Positions 33,583 to 42,463 of a DNA stretch of 64,000 nucleotides are shown here, in pieces. Location of the stretch: contig NZ_JAVDXW010000001.1 in assembly GCF_031458135.1 (NCBI RefSeq), positions 1,736,001-1,800,000 on the forward strand. Reading direction: 5' to 3'. The notes under the pieces are model-generated. The model was not told the origin of the DNA, made no database searches, and worked only from the letters and a program-made list of their open reading frames with translations. How positions within the stretch are numbered: the stretch's first letter is position 1; every line of letters starts with the position of its first letter. Origin of the DNA: Haloactinomyces albus. GTDB lineage: Bacteria; Actinomycetota; Actinomycetes; Mycobacteriales; Pseudonocardiaceae. The translations under genes and the position numbers were made by a program.

Positions 33583-35076
33583 ATGGGAAAGCAGCTGGCC
33601 AACCGGTCGTTCAGGCCTGCGGACCGCCAGCGGTACCGGGAGAAGATGCAGCGGGGGCTGGACGCGCTGGCCCGGATGCTCGCCGGGGGCGATTTCTCTT
33701 TCCCGCACCAGCAGATGGGCCTGGAGATGGAGCTCAGCCTCGTCAATGACGAGATGGATCCGTCGATGTCGAACAGCGTGGTGCTGGAGAAGATCAGCGA
33801 CCCGTCCTTCACGACCGAACTCGGTCAGCACAACATCGAAATCAACGTACGCCCCCGCGTGCTGGCCGGTGACGGTGCTCTGGAGCTGGAAGAGGAGCTG
33901 CGTACGGCCTTGGTCGACACCGACGGCAAGGCGCATGATGCCGGCGCGAAACTCGTCATGATCGGCACACTGCCAACCCTGCGCAGCACACACTTCGACC
34001 CACGGTGGTTGTCCCGGCCGCCGCGCTACTCGATGCTCAATCAGCAGATCTGCGACGCCCGCGGCGAGGGGATTCTGCTGAACATGGAGGGGACACCGCT
34101 GAGCGAGGGCGGCCCGGAACGGTTGCGCTCGTACGCGGAGTCGATCCTGCCCACCTCGGCGTGCACCTCGGTACAGCTGCACCTGCAGGTCGCGCCGGAG
34201 GACTTCGCCGCGCATTGGAACGCCGCCCAGTGCCTGGCCGGGGTGCAATTGGCGATCGGCTCCAATTCACCATTCCTGCTGGGCAAGGCTCTCTGGCAGG
34301 AGACACGGATACCGCTGTTCCAGCAGGCCACCGACAGCCGTCCCGAAGAACTGAAGAACCAGGGGGTGCGCCCGCGGGTGTGGTTCGGAGACCGCTGGAT
34401 CACGTCGATCTTCGATCTGTTCGAGGAGAACGTCCGCTACTTCCCGGCGCTGCTGCCGGAACCGGAGGAAGAGGACCCGGTGGCAGCGCTGGACGCGGGC
34501 CGGGCGCCGACCTTGGCCGAACTGCGACTGCACAACGGCACGATCTGGCGCTGGAATCGCCCGGTTTACGACCTGGTCGACGGCGTCCCACACCTGCGGG
34601 TGGAGAACCGGGTTCTCCCGGCCGGGCCGACCGTCATCGATGTGCTGGCCAACGCGGCCTTCTTCTACGGTGCCCAGCGGTCCCTGACCGAGCAGGACCG
34701 TCCGCTCTGGACTCGGATGTCGTTCACCGCGGCCGAGGAGAACTTCTACACCGGCGGACGCAATGGCATGGGGGGTCATTTGTACTGGCCCGATGTGGGG
34801 TGGGTCGCTCCGGACGAGCTGGTACTGCGCCGCCTGCTGCCGATGGCGCACGAGGGCCTGCGGAACCTCGGAGTCTCCGATGCCGCGCGGGAGCGCCACC
34901 TCGGTGTGATCGAGCAGCGCTGCCTGCACGGCCAGACCGGATCGACATGGCAGCGCGACACGGTCGCACTGCTGGAGCAGCGAATGGACCGCAGGGAGGC
35001 GCTGCGGAGCATGTTGCGCCGCTACGTCGACTTGACCGAGGTGGGCGAGCCCGTGCACACCTGGCCCGTGGAATGA
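33583..35076 (+). CDS. Glutamate-cysteine ligase family 2 (GCS2) protein
   Basis: A 497-residue ATP-dependent carboxylate-amine ligase-like protein. GLEMELSLVND near residue 47 holds the metal-binding glutamates, TELGQHNIEINV follows, and GVRPRVWFGDRWITSIFDLFEENVRYFPALLP and HLRVENRVLPAGPTVID are conserved across this actinobacterial group. Despite the usual name, actinomycetes make mycothiol, not glutathione, so ligation of glutamate to cysteine is not assured and the true product is unknown. GGGGGAGG precedes the ATG. It ends at a doubled palindromic terminator. Confidence 0.8.
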   Translation: MGKQLANRSFRPADRQRYREKMQRGLDALARMLAGGDFSFPHQQMGLEMELSLVNDEMDPSMSNSVVLEKISDPSFTTELGQHNIEINVRPRVLAGDGALELEEELRTALVDTDGKAHDAGAKLVMIGTLPTLRSTHFDPRWLSRPPRYSMLNQQICDARGEGILLNMEGTPLSEGGPERLRSYAESILPTSACTSVQLHLQVAPEDFAAHWNAAQCLAGVQLAIGSNSPFLLGKALWQETRIPLFQQATDSRPEELKNQGVRPRVWFGDRWITSIFDLFEENVRYFPALLPEPEEEDPVAALDAGRAPTLAELRLHNGTIWRWNRPVYDLVDGVPHLRVENRVLPAGPTVIDVLANAAFFYGAQRSLTEQDRPLWTRMSFTAAEENFYTGGRNGMGGHLYWPDVGWVAPDELVLRRLLPMAHEGLRNLGVSDAARERHLGVIEQRCLHGQTGSTWQRDTVALLEQRMDRREALRSMLRRYVDLTEVGEPVHTWPVE

Positions 35077-35079
35077 CAG

Positions 35080-35122
35080 TTTCGCGCGAAATCACAAAAA
35101 TGCGGTTTCGCGCGAAACTGCA
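35080..35122. terminator. Two tandem TTTCGCGCGAAA palindromes
   Basis: The 12-base palindrome TTTCGCGCGAAA occurs at 35080-35091 (partly flanked by CAG) and again at 35106-35117 inside a longer stem 35101-35122 (one G-T pair); each is followed by an A-rich stretch (ACAAAAA, CAAAAATC). They begin three bases after the GCS2 stop and lie in front of the convergent btuD gene. Confidence 0.65.
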
Positions 35123-35161
35123 AAAATCTTCGGTGACGAGACCTTCGGGGCAGGTCACAGC

Positions 35162-35237
35162 GCCGTCAGGCCGTGCCGTCGTGGCCGTCAAACCATTCCG
35201 TGGCCGTCAAACCATTCCGTGGCCGTCAGGCCGTGCC
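35162..35237. repeat. 19-bp tandem repeats at the 3' end of btuD
   Basis: GTGGCCGTCAAACCATTCC occurs twice exactly (35181-35199, 35200-35218), followed by a diverged copy GTGGCCGTCAGGCCGTGCC (35219-35237) and preceded by a related GCCGTCAGGCCGTGCC (35162-35177). Each copy carries TCA, the btuD stop codon on the minus strand; the functional stop is in the last copy at 35226-35228. Confidence 0.85.
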
Positions 35238-36065
35238 GTGGAGGTCGAGGACGGGGCGCGTGGCCGCGCCGTTCGGTGGCTCTGTCGTCGCCGCTTCCGG
35301 TGCCTGCCCCACCGATTCCGGTGATGCTTCCGGCACACGCAGCCGCCCGCGCACACCGAAAACCTCGGCGAGCAGCTGCTCGTCGAGCACCTCCACGGGA
35401 GTACCCACCGCGACCACACGCCCGGCGTCGAGCACGGCCAAGCGATCACAGTACTCGGCCGCATGGCGCAGGTCGTGCAGCGTGAGCAGCACCGCCAACC
35501 CCTCCGAGGCAAGCTTGCGCAGCAGCTCCAGCACCCCGAACTGATGGCGCAGGTCGAGGTGGTTGGTGGGCTCGTCGAGCACGAGAACCTCGGGGTGCTG
35601 TGCCAGTGCCCGCGCGATCATCACCCGCTGCAGCTCTCCACCGGACAGGGTCCGCACATCCCGGTGCTGCCACTGCTGCATCTCGGTGGCAGCCAGTGCC
35701 TCCGCGACGATGTCCCGGTCCTCGGTGCGCATCGGCTCCAGCAGTCCCAGATGCGGCACTCGTCCCTGCTCGACCACCTCCCGCACCGTCAACGCGACCC
35801 GGTTTTCGGATTCCTGCGTCGTGGCCGCCAGGGTTCGTGCCATGCGCCGCCGGGGCGTCGAGGCCACCGGCAGGCCCGCCACGTCCACGGCACCGGCGGC
35901 CGGCCGGATCGACCGGTACAGGGTGCGCAGCAGGGTCGTCTTGCCACTGCCGTTCGGGCCGACCAGCCCCAGCACCTCGCCTGCGGCCACCTCCAGGTCC
36001 ACATCGGACACGACACTGCGGCCTCCCAGATCGACCCGGAGGCCACGGATCGACGCTCCCGTCAC
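35226..36065 (-). CDS. btuD: Cobalamin ABC importer ATPase
   Basis: A 279-residue FecE/BtuD-type ABC ATPase. Walker A GPNGSGKTT at residues 36-44, signature LSGGELQR starting at 140, Walker B LVLDEP at 161-166, and the THDLRHA-like switch His (TLHDLRHAA). GTG at 36065 overlaps the permease stop (GTGA). The last 40 residues are disordered and the stop lies in a 19-bp repeat, so the C-terminus may vary. The vitamin assignment rests on the cobalamin riboswitch ahead of the operon; by sequence alone siderophore uptake would be equally likely. Confidence 0.82.
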   Translation of the reverse strand: MTGASIRGLRVDLGGRSVVSDVDLEVAAGEVLGLVGPNGSGKTTLLRTLYRSIRPAAGAVDVAGLPVASTPRRRMARTLAATTQESENRVALTVREVVEQGRVPHLGLLEPMRTEDRDIVAEALAATEMQQWQHRDVRTLSGGELQRVMIARALAQHPEVLVLDEPTNHLDLRHQFGVLELLRKLASEGLAVLLTLHDLRHAAEYCDRLAVLDAGRVVAVGTPVEVLDEQLLAEVFGVRGRLRVPEASPESVGQAPEAATTEPPNGAATRPVLDLHGTA

Positions 36066-37114
36066 AACGACCTCCTTCGGCGTCGCAGCATGAGCAGGAA
36101 AACCGGGCCTCCCACGATCGCGGTGAGCACACCGACGGGCAGCTCCGACGGTGCCACCACCAGGCGTGCCGCCAGGTCGGCCAGCACGAGAAACACCGCA
36201 CCCAACAGCGCCGAGGCCATCAGCATTCGCCGGGCCTCCGAGCCGACGAGGAAAGTCGCAGCGTGCGGGACCAGCAGCCCGACGAACACAATGCCCCCCG
36301 CCACCGCCACCGAGGTACCCGCAAGCAGGGAAATACCGACCAGCGCCAGCATCCGGAAACGCCGTGCGTTCATGCCCAGCGCGGCGGCGCCGTCGTCACC
36401 GGCGTGGAGCACGTTCATCCACCGACCAGCCGCCAGGGAGACGGCCAACGCGAGTACGAGCACCGCGCCGGGAACCGCCAGCAGCCCCCATCTCGATCCG
36501 CCCAGACCACCGGCCATCCAGAACATGACCTGCTTGGCCTGCTCCCCGGTGGCGAACGTGTGGATCATCAGCGAGGTCAGCGCCCACGCGACCTGACCGA
36601 CCGCGAGCCCACCGAGAATCAGCGTGGTCACCGAACCCGAACGCCCCGCGAACGCCAGGACCGCAAGCAGCGCCCCCAGCCCGCCCAGGAACGCCGCTGC
36701 GGGCAATGTCGCCATCCCCAGTGTCCCGGCGCCGACACCGAGCACGGTCAACAGCGTGACCGCCAGCCCCGCCCCACTGGACACGCCGAGCAGGTACGGG
36801 TCGGCCATCGGGTTTCCGGTGACGAGCTGGGCGACCCCGCCCGACAGTGCCAGCGCCGCGCCGACCACCACGGCGGTGACCACCCGGGGCATCCGGGACT
36901 CCCAGACGATCACCTCCCGTACCGGTGACCAGTCCGCATCCAGCCAGGGGACCACCGGCTCGGCCACGATGCGCCACACCTGGGGCAGGGGGAGCTGCAC
37001 GGAACCCATCGACACGGCCAGACCACCGACGATGACCAGGGAGATCAGCAATACGGTCTGCACGACCACGGTCCGGGCCACGCCGCTCGACGGCTTGCGC
37101 GGAACGGTTACCAC
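36062..37114 (-). CDS. btuC: Cobalamin ABC importer permease
   Basis: A 350-residue FecCD-family permease with about ten membrane helices. VWESRMPRVVTAVVVGAALALSGGVAQLVTGNPMADPYLLGVSSGAGL is the conserved first-half region; GIVFVGLLVPHAATFLVG near the end holds the loop that contacts the ATPase. It is coupled to btuD by a GTGA overlap and separated by three bases from the stop of the binding protein gene. Same riboswitch-controlled operon. Confidence 0.83.
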   Translation of the reverse strand: MVTVPRKPSSGVARTVVVQTVLLISLVIVGGLAVSMGSVQLPLPQVWRIVAEPVVPWLDADWSPVREVIVWESRMPRVVTAVVVGAALALSGGVAQLVTGNPMADPYLLGVSSGAGLAVTLLTVLGVGAGTLGMATLPAAAFLGGLGALLAVLAFAGRSGSVTTLILGGLAVGQVAWALTSLMIHTFATGEQAKQVMFWMAGGLGGSRWGLLAVPGAVLVLALAVSLAAGRWMNVLHAGDDGAAALGMNARRFRMLALVGISLLAGTSVAVAGGIVFVGLLVPHAATFLVGSEARRMLMASALLGAVFLVLADLAARLVVAPSELPVGVLTAIVGGPVFLLMLRRRRRSL

Positions 37115-37117
37115 TGC

Positions 37118-38089
37118 TCACACCCCGTGCAGTTCGCGGGCGAGCTGCTCGACCGCGCCGGGAAATCGGATGCCCTCGATCAACTGGACGAGATCCAGGG
37201 TGATGTAGCGGTCGTGGCGCACGGCCGGAGTCTGCGAGGCCAGCGGATGTTGCTCCAAAAACGCCCGCTTGTCCCGCACCGATCCGCCGCCGCTCAGGTA
37301 GTCGACGAGCACGATCGCCTCGGGTGCTCGGGCCGCGACCTGTTCCCAGCTCACGGTGGCGAAGTTGTCGGTGACGTCGGCGAACACGTTGCGCGCTCCC
37401 GCTCTCGTCAGCACATCGTTGCCGATGCCGTGCCCACCGAGGGTCAACGGGGTTTTCTCCCCGGAGTCGTAGACGAACACGTCGACCGGCCGCACGCCGC
37501 TCAGCCGCTGCTCGACGGCCTGCACCCGGTCCTCGACGTCCGCGGCGAGCTCGGCGGCACCGTCCCGCAGGCCGAGGACCTTGCCGAACATGGCGATGTC
37601 GTCGAGCAACGTCCGCATGCCCACCGGGGATTCGGTACAGGCTTCCGAGAGCAGCAGCGTGTCGATCCCCTTGGCTTCCAGGGACGCCCGGCCGCGTCCT
37701 TCGGCCTCGTTGAAGGCACTGGCATAGCCGCCGATGACGAGGTCCGGCTTCGCCGCGAGGATGCGTTCGACCGACGGATACTTCTCGGCCAGGAGCGGCA
37801 CCTTCGCGTACTCGGCGGCAACCGGCTCCGGCGGTGCGTGGTCGTCCGGGAAGGCGGTGCCGACGAGGCGATCGCCGAGCCCGATCGCCAGCAGGATCTC
37901 GGTGGCGTGCTGGTTCAGGCTCACCACCCGTTGCGGCGGTTCTTCGATGGTCACGGTGCGTCCGCAGTTGTCGACCCGTACTGCGCCGGGTGGAGTACGG
38001 GGCGAACTCGCGGTACCGCAACCGGTCAGCACGCAGGCGGTCAGAGCCAGGACGAGCAAGCGTCGGACGTTTCGCGCTGTTGTGCGCAT
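37118..38089 (-). CDS. btuF: Cobalamin-binding lipoprotein of the ABC importer
   Basis: A 323-residue periplasmic-binding-type protein anchored outside the membrane. Signal peptide with lipobox LTGC, modified Cys24. The mature part has RVVSLNQHATEILLAIGLGDRLVGTAFPDD, and later DLVIGGYASAFNEAEG, the two-lobe TroA/BtuF fold. ATG at 38089 is supported by GGAAGGC six bases upstream and by the signal peptide; longer frames upstream run through the riboswitch expression platform. First gene of btuF-btuC-btuD. Confidence 0.85.
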   Translation of the reverse strand: MRTTARNVRRLLVLALTACVLTGCGTASSPRTPPGAVRVDNCGRTVTIEEPPQRVVSLNQHATEILLAIGLGDRLVGTAFPDDHAPPEPVAAEYAKVPLLAEKYPSVERILAAKPDLVIGGYASAFNEAEGRGRASLEAKGIDTLLLSEACTESPVGMRTLLDDIAMFGKVLGLRDGAAELAADVEDRVQAVEQRLSGVRPVDVFVYDSGEKTPLTLGGHGIGNDVLTRAGARNVFADVTDNFATVSWEQVAARAPEAIVLVDYLSGGGSVRDKRAFLEQHPLASQTPAVRHDRYITLDLVQLIEGIRFPGAVEQLARELHGV

Positions 38090-38195
38090 CGTTGCCTTCC
38101 GGGTGGGGCCTGCCGCGGCGGCCCGGATCCACCACGGGTTTCCCGCGCGGCCACCCAAGCCCCGACCGCAGACCACGACGGTCGATGGAGCCTCC

Positions 38196-38312
38196 CCCAC
38201 GGGCGGGTGATCGGGCTCGCCGCGCGCGGGCGCGGCCCACCGTTGCGGGTCAGCGCCGGAGTTCGACCGGACTTTCCCCGCTCGTGAGGTTCTCGTCCGG
38301 ATGCTCCACGAC
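38196..38312 (-). ncRNA. Cobalamin riboswitch
   Basis: Read on the minus strand the leader of btuF contains GGGGAAAGTCCGG, CCGGTCGAACTCCGG, then CTGACCCGCAACGGT and, after a GC-rich hairpin (GGGCCGCGCCCGCGCGCGGC region), GAGCCCGATCACCCGCC. These in this order are the core elements of actinobacterial adenosylcobalamin riboswitches (Rfam RF00174). About 100 bases separate the aptamer from the start codon; GC-rich segments around GGGCCGCCGCGGCAGGCCC just before the ribosome site could sequester it, suggesting translational control. Exact ends are estimates. Confidence 0.85.
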
Positions 38313-38442
38313 CGTCCCGAGGCAGGTCAATCGATCAGCGGTGAGATCCATACCTCTCCAGATGCGTGTACGGCGCAGTTGCTACTAGTTTGCAATTACG
38401 ACAGACTGTCCACTGGCACCGCAAGCTCCAGGGAGGCGTTTC

Positions 38443-39072
38443 ATGGCTCAGTACGTGCTGCCCGAGTTGGACTACGACTACTCGGCGCTGGAGCCCGCGA
38501 TCGCAGGCGAGATCAACGAGCTGCACCACAGCAAGCACCACGCGACCTACGTCAAGGGTGCGAACGACACCATCGACAAGATCGCCGAGGCGCGTGACAA
38601 GGGCGACTTCTCCTCGATCGTCGGTCTGGAGACCACACTGGCGTTCAACCTGGCAGGCCACTCCCTGCACCTGGTGTGGTGGAAGGTGCTGAGCCCCGAC
38701 GGCGGCGACAAACCCACCGGCGAACTCGCGGCGGCCATCGATCAGGACTTCGGCTCGTTCGATGCCTTCCGCGCGCAGATGGAGGCGGTCTCGACCACCA
38801 TCCAGGGCAATGGCTGGGGCGTGTTGGCCTGGGACCCGGTGGGGCAGCGCCTGATCACCCAGCAACTCCGCGATCACCACTCGAACCTGTCGATCGCCAC
38901 GACGCCGCTGCTCGTGTTCGACATCTGGGAGCACGCCTACTACCTGCAGTACAAGAACGCGAAGGCGGACTACGTTCAGCAGCTCTGGAACGTCGTCAAC
39001 TGGACCGAGGTCGCCCGGCGGTTCGCCGACGCGCGAGCCGGCTACAACGGGTTGCGACTGCCCGCGGCATGA
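38443..39072 (+). CDS. sodA: Fe/Mn superoxide dismutase
   Basis: A 209-residue enzyme converting superoxide to peroxide and oxygen. Alignment by eye with M. tuberculosis SodA gives ligands His28, His76, Asp160 and His164 ([24 protein letters not shown]). The residues around His76 differ: [10 protein letters not shown] where mycobacterial SodA has AGHVNHTIWW, so the usual Asn before the ligand is Leu. No signal peptide. GGGAGG precedes the ATG. Divergent from btuF; a TTGC-N9-GCAA motif at about 38379-38395 lies in the shared promoter region. A classical terminator stands about 155 bases downstream. Confidence 0.93.
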   Translation: MAQYVLPELDYDYSALEPAIAGEINELHHSKHHATYVKGANDTIDKIAEARDKGDFSSIVGLETTLAFNLAGHSLHLVWWKVLSPDGGDKPTGELAAAIDQDFGSFDAFRAQMEAVSTTIQGNGWGVLAWDPVGQRLITQQLRDHHSNLSIATTPLLVFDIWEHAYYLQYKNAKADYVQQLWNVVNWTEVARRFADARAGYNGLRLPAA

Positions 39073-39450
39073 CACCCGATCCGGTGTGAGACGACGGAAG
39101 AAGGTCCGGTTTTGCCGGGGAAACCGCACCCGAGCAACCGCGCCTACCCGGGCACGGTTCCCCGGAGCCGCGGCCTTCTCCCGTGCCCCGGCGGTGAATG
39201 CTCCGACAAGCGACACTGCCGAGGAACCTCGGGACTCTCCTGCGGGTGAGTCCCGAGGTTTTTCACGTCGCTGACAACGATCGGAAGCGCCGTGTGCGGC
39301 GAAACCGCCCACCTGCGCTCCGCGCGGCTTCGAGGCGGAGCGGCGCCCGGTGCGGGCGATGGACACACTCCGAGGGTTTCTCGCGGGCGGTAGCTACGAT
39401 CAGTCCGGTATCGATCACCCGATCGAGGACCGACGACGGAGAAACACCTC
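39073..39450. other. Intergenic region sodA / GT39 gene
   Basis: 378 bases with no plausible gene. It holds the terminator at 39227-39263 and, near the end, TACGAT (about 39395-39400), a possible -10 for the glycosyltransferase gene. TGTGAGACGACGG and GGTCCGGTTTTGCCGGGGAAACC immediately after sodA may form a weaker hairpin. Confidence 0.4.
39227..39263 (+). terminator. Rho-independent terminator downstream of sodA
   Basis: CCTCGGGACTC (39227-39237) and GAGTCCCGAGG (39248-39258) form a perfect 11-bp stem with a 10-base loop followed by TTTTT (39259-39263). This is the most textbook terminator in the window. Confidence 0.85.
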
Positions 39451-40971
39451 ATGATCAGCACCATCCCCGCCACGACAGAGGTGCCGGCACCACAGGAACG
39501 TCTCGTACCACTGGCGAAAGCACCCGTCTTCCTGATCACCGGCATGATGGCGCTGCTGATGACGCTGGCCAGTGGCTGGTACGGGTATTTCGGTGACGAG
39601 CTGTACTTCCTGGCGGCGGGCGACCATCTCGCGTGGGGCTATGCGGATCAGCAACCATTGGTGCCGCTGCTGGCTCGGGTGATGGAGTTCCTTTTCCCGG
39701 GGTCTCCCCTGGGGCTCCGGGTTCCGGCCATTCTGACCACCGCGGCCGGTATCCCCCTTTCCGCGCTCATCGCCCGAGAATTCGGCGGTGACCGCCGCGC
39801 ACAGGTGCTCACCTCGGGCGCCTTCGCGATCTGCCCGCAGTTTCTGCTCAACGGCCGCCTGCTGGGCACCATGACCTTCGACCCGGTGCTGTGGACGCTG
39901 CTCGGTTGGCTGCTCGTCCGCTGGGTCCGGCTGTACCAGGAGGGCCGCGCGGACAACCGCCTGCTGTTGTGGGCGGGCGTGGTCACCGCGGTGACGATCC
40001 AGGTCAAGTTCCTCGTCCTCGGCTTCTGGGTGGCTGCGGGAATCGCCCTGCTGCTCGTGGGGCCACGGAACCTGCTGCGGCAGCCGATGCTGTGGGCGGG
40101 GGCGGCCCTCGCCGTGGTGACGACGATTCCCACGTTGATCTGGCAAGCCACCCACGGCTGGCCGCAACTGGCCATGCGACAGGTCATCAACGCGGAAACC
40201 CAACTCGGCGGCCCGGCGCTCGTGCTGCGCGGGCTGATCGTGGCGGGCATCGTGGGTGCCGCGCTGCTCTGCTACGGCCTGCTGCGACTGCTGCTGGCCC
40301 GGGAACTGCGCCCCTACCGGTTTCTCGGGATCGCCTTCTGCGTGTTGACCGCGATCTTCCTGGTCGTGGGCGCGCGCGAGTACTACATGTCCGGGTTGTA
40401 TCCCCTGCTCTGGGCGGTTGCCGCCGTGGGACTGCAGCGGCGCCGGGAGGCCGAGGTCAGGTCACTCGGAACCCGGCTCGCCTGGCCCATCTATGCGGTC
40501 TCGACCGTGATCTGCGTGTCCACCCTGACTCCCGAGCCGCTCTGGTCGCGCCTTCCCGGCGATCTCGTGAATCACAGCGGCGGTCAGTGGTCGGAACTCG
40601 TCCGGGACACCACCGCCGCACTGCATTCGCTGCCCGCCGAAAAGCAACAGCACACGGCGATCATCACCTCCGGCTACTGGGCTGCCGGTGCTCTGCATCA
40701 CTTCGGCCCCGAGCATGGAATCCGCACCGTATACAGCGGAAGCCGTGGCTATGGTTACTTCGGACGGCCACCGGAAACCACCGGCGTGACCCTCTACATC
40801 GGCAGCACGCGCCAATCCCTCCAGCGCTACTTCGGCAGCGTACGCCGGATCGGCACGGTGGGTCCGGGCAACGATCCCCGGCTCGGTCGTCCGATCTGGC
40901 TCGCCGAAGAACGTACAGCCTCCTGGGGCCGGATCTGGCCGAGGATTCGCGGTATGGGCATGTGGCAGTAA
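39451..40971 (+). CDS. GT39/ArnT-like membrane glycosyltransferase
   Basis: A 506-residue GT-C fold protein with about 11 membrane helices. The catalytic acidic pair is Asp49-Glu50 in YFGDELYFL in the first extracytoplasmic loop, followed by WGYADQQPLVPLL, the pattern of the PMT/ArnT (GT39/GT83) group that uses polyprenyl-phosphate sugars. The C-terminal 110 residues form an extracytoplasmic domain. Acceptor unknown; a cell-envelope polysaccharide or protein mannosylation role is plausible. Translation from ATG at 39451 with GGAG 11-12 bases upstream. Transcribed alone. Confidence 0.8.
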   Translation: MISTIPATTEVPAPQERLVPLAKAPVFLITGMMALLMTLASGWYGYFGDELYFLAAGDHLAWGYADQQPLVPLLARVMEFLFPGSPLGLRVPAILTTAAGIPLSALIAREFGGDRRAQVLTSGAFAICPQFLLNGRLLGTMTFDPVLWTLLGWLLVRWVRLYQEGRADNRLLLWAGVVTAVTIQVKFLVLGFWVAAGIALLLVGPRNLLRQPMLWAGAALAVVTTIPTLIWQATHGWPQLAMRQVINAETQLGGPALVLRGLIVAGIVGAALLCYGLLRLLLARELRPYRFLGIAFCVLTAIFLVVGAREYYMSGLYPLLWAVAAVGLQRRREAEVRSLGTRLAWPIYAVSTVICVSTLTPEPLWSRLPGDLVNHSGGQWSELVRDTTAALHSLPAEKQQHTAIITSGYWAAGALHHFGPEHGIRTVYSGSRGYGYFGRPPETTGVTLYIGSTRQSLQRYFGSVRRIGTVGPGNDPRLGRPIWLAEERTASWGRIWPRIRGMGMWQ

Positions 40972-41119
40972 CGAGTGGATCCCCCCGGCGAGTGGGGAAC
41001 CCGCCGGTTGTCGTGGCCGGTCCCGGCCGTACCGGCGTCACCGGCGCCGACACGACCGGGCCTCGTACGGCTGACGTGTGGGCCTGTGCCCGGACCTGTG
41101 GTCGCGGTCGATATCGGGC

Positions 41120-42379
41120 TCAACCGACGGTGGCGGGCTCCTGATCGAGGGCGGTGCTGTCCTGCGGAGTCGAGCTCTTTCGCGTGAGGACACCGAAGGC
41201 GAGCACCGCGAGAACGATCGAGACGATCATGGCCAGCCCCATCGGCACGGCCGTTCCCTCTCCCATGATCCCGACCAGTGGCGAAACCACGGCGGCGAGG
41301 GTGAACTGCAGGAAGCCCAGGAACGCCGAGCCGGTCCCTGCGTACGTGCCGGCTTCCTCCAGTGCCAGCGCGGTGGCGTTGGAGAAGACGAAACCCAGCG
41401 ATCCCTGGAAGCACGCGAACAGGACGAGTGTGGGAACCGTGGGCACTCCACTGAGGATGGCCACCAGCAGGCCTGCGGTCGCCGGCACGGCTACCGCGAG
41501 CCCCGTGGAGATCATGTGGCGGTACGGGACACGGCCCGCCAGTGCCGAGGCCACGCTGCTGGTGATCAGGATGACCAGTGCGTTGAGACTGAAGACGAGC
41601 GTGTAGGCACTGGTCGACATCCCCATCACGTTCTGGACCACGAACGGCGAGGCGGAGATGTAGGCGAACAGTGCGGTGAACGCGAAGCAGAAGGTGAGCA
41701 GGTAACCGACGTAGTTGCGGTTGGTCAGCACCGCATGCGCTCCGCTGATGGTCGCCTTGAGGCCGCCTCGGGTGCGCACGGACTCCGGGAGCGTTTCCTT
41801 GACGTAGGTCAGCGCACCGATGAACATGATCAGGGTCAGCGCCGCCAAGACCCAGAACACCGGACGCCATCCGAAGTTCGCGATGATCGTACCGCCCGCC
41901 AGCGGAGCGGCCACCGGGGCGATGACACTGATGATGATCATCATGCCCTGGAGTTTCGCGGCAGCAGCGCCGCGAGAGGTATCGGAGATGATGGCCCTGG
42001 CCAGCACGACTCCGGCTGCTCCGCTCAGGCCCTGCACGAAGCGGGCCGCGGCGAGAATCTCGACACTGGGAGCCAGTGCACCCGCGATACTGGCGATCAG
42101 GCACACGAAGGAGCCGATGAGGATGGGGCGCCGTCGTCCGGTGGCATCGGAGAGCGCTCCGATGAACAACTGCCCGATGCCGAGCCCGAGCAGGAAGGCG
42201 GTCAGCGTCAACTGGATGCCGGTGGCCGTGGTTTCCAGGTCGCCGGCCATGTCCGGGAAGGCAGGAAGATACATGTCGGTCGCCAGTGGGGCGACGGCGG
42301 TGAGCAGAGCGAGGATCACGACCAGAATCCCGCTCATGGGACTGGGTACGCGCACGGAGGCGCCGGACGAATCGGACAT
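41120..42379 (-). CDS. MFS drug exporter, Bcr/CflA type (MarR-controlled)
   Basis: A 419-residue major facilitator with 12 helices. LATDMYLPAFPDMAGDL in helix 1, GLGIGQLFIGALSDATGRRRP in loop 2-3 and ARFVQGLSGAAGVVLARA in helix 4 place it in the Bcr/CflA group, like the exporter at 30995. ATG at 42379 is chosen because it starts the conserved N-terminus and has AAGAGC just upstream; the frame open further upstream runs through the divergent promoter. A MarR gene is divergent with AT-rich palindromes between, so it is very likely repressed by that protein. Confidence 0.87.
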   Translation of the reverse strand: MSDSSGASVRVPSPMSGILVVILALLTAVAPLATDMYLPAFPDMAGDLETTATGIQLTLTAFLLGLGIGQLFIGALSDATGRRRPILIGSFVCLIASIAGALAPSVEILAAARFVQGLSGAAGVVLARAIISDTSRGAAAAKLQGMMIIISVIAPVAAPLAGGTIIANFGWRPVFWVLAALTLIMFIGALTYVKETLPESVRTRGGLKATISGAHAVLTNRNYVGYLLTFCFAFTALFAYISASPFVVQNVMGMSTSAYTLVFSLNALVILITSSVASALAGRVPYRHMISTGLAVAVPATAGLLVAILSGVPTVPTLVLFACFQGSLGFVFSNATALALEEAGTYAGTGSAFLGFLQFTLAAVVSPLVGIMGEGTAVPMGLAMIVSIVLAVLAFGVLTRKSSTPQDSTALDQEPATVG

Positions 42380-42426
42380 CGAAGCTCTTTTCCGCGGGAG
42401 ACGAGTTCTCAAAACATTTATGAATA

Positions 42427-42446
42427 CATATATATGATGACATATA
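42427..42446. promoter_or_regulatory. AT-rich MarR operator between exporter and marR
   Basis: CATATATATG (42427-42436) is a perfect 10-bp palindrome and TATATG-ATGA-CATATA (42431-42446) a second, overlapping one. The stretch 42415-42455 is the most AT-rich in this part of the window. It overlaps likely -10 elements of both divergent genes, as expected for MarR autoregulation. Confidence 0.65.
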
Positions 42447-42463
42447 GAAGTATGGTGAGCCAC

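Noticed and set aside
35162-35237. Possible CRISPR-like repeats
   Set aside because: The 19-bp units are contiguous with no spacers and no cas genes nearby.
35226-38089. Iron-siderophore ABC importer
   Set aside because: The family alone allows it, but the cobalamin riboswitch in the leader favours vitamin B12.
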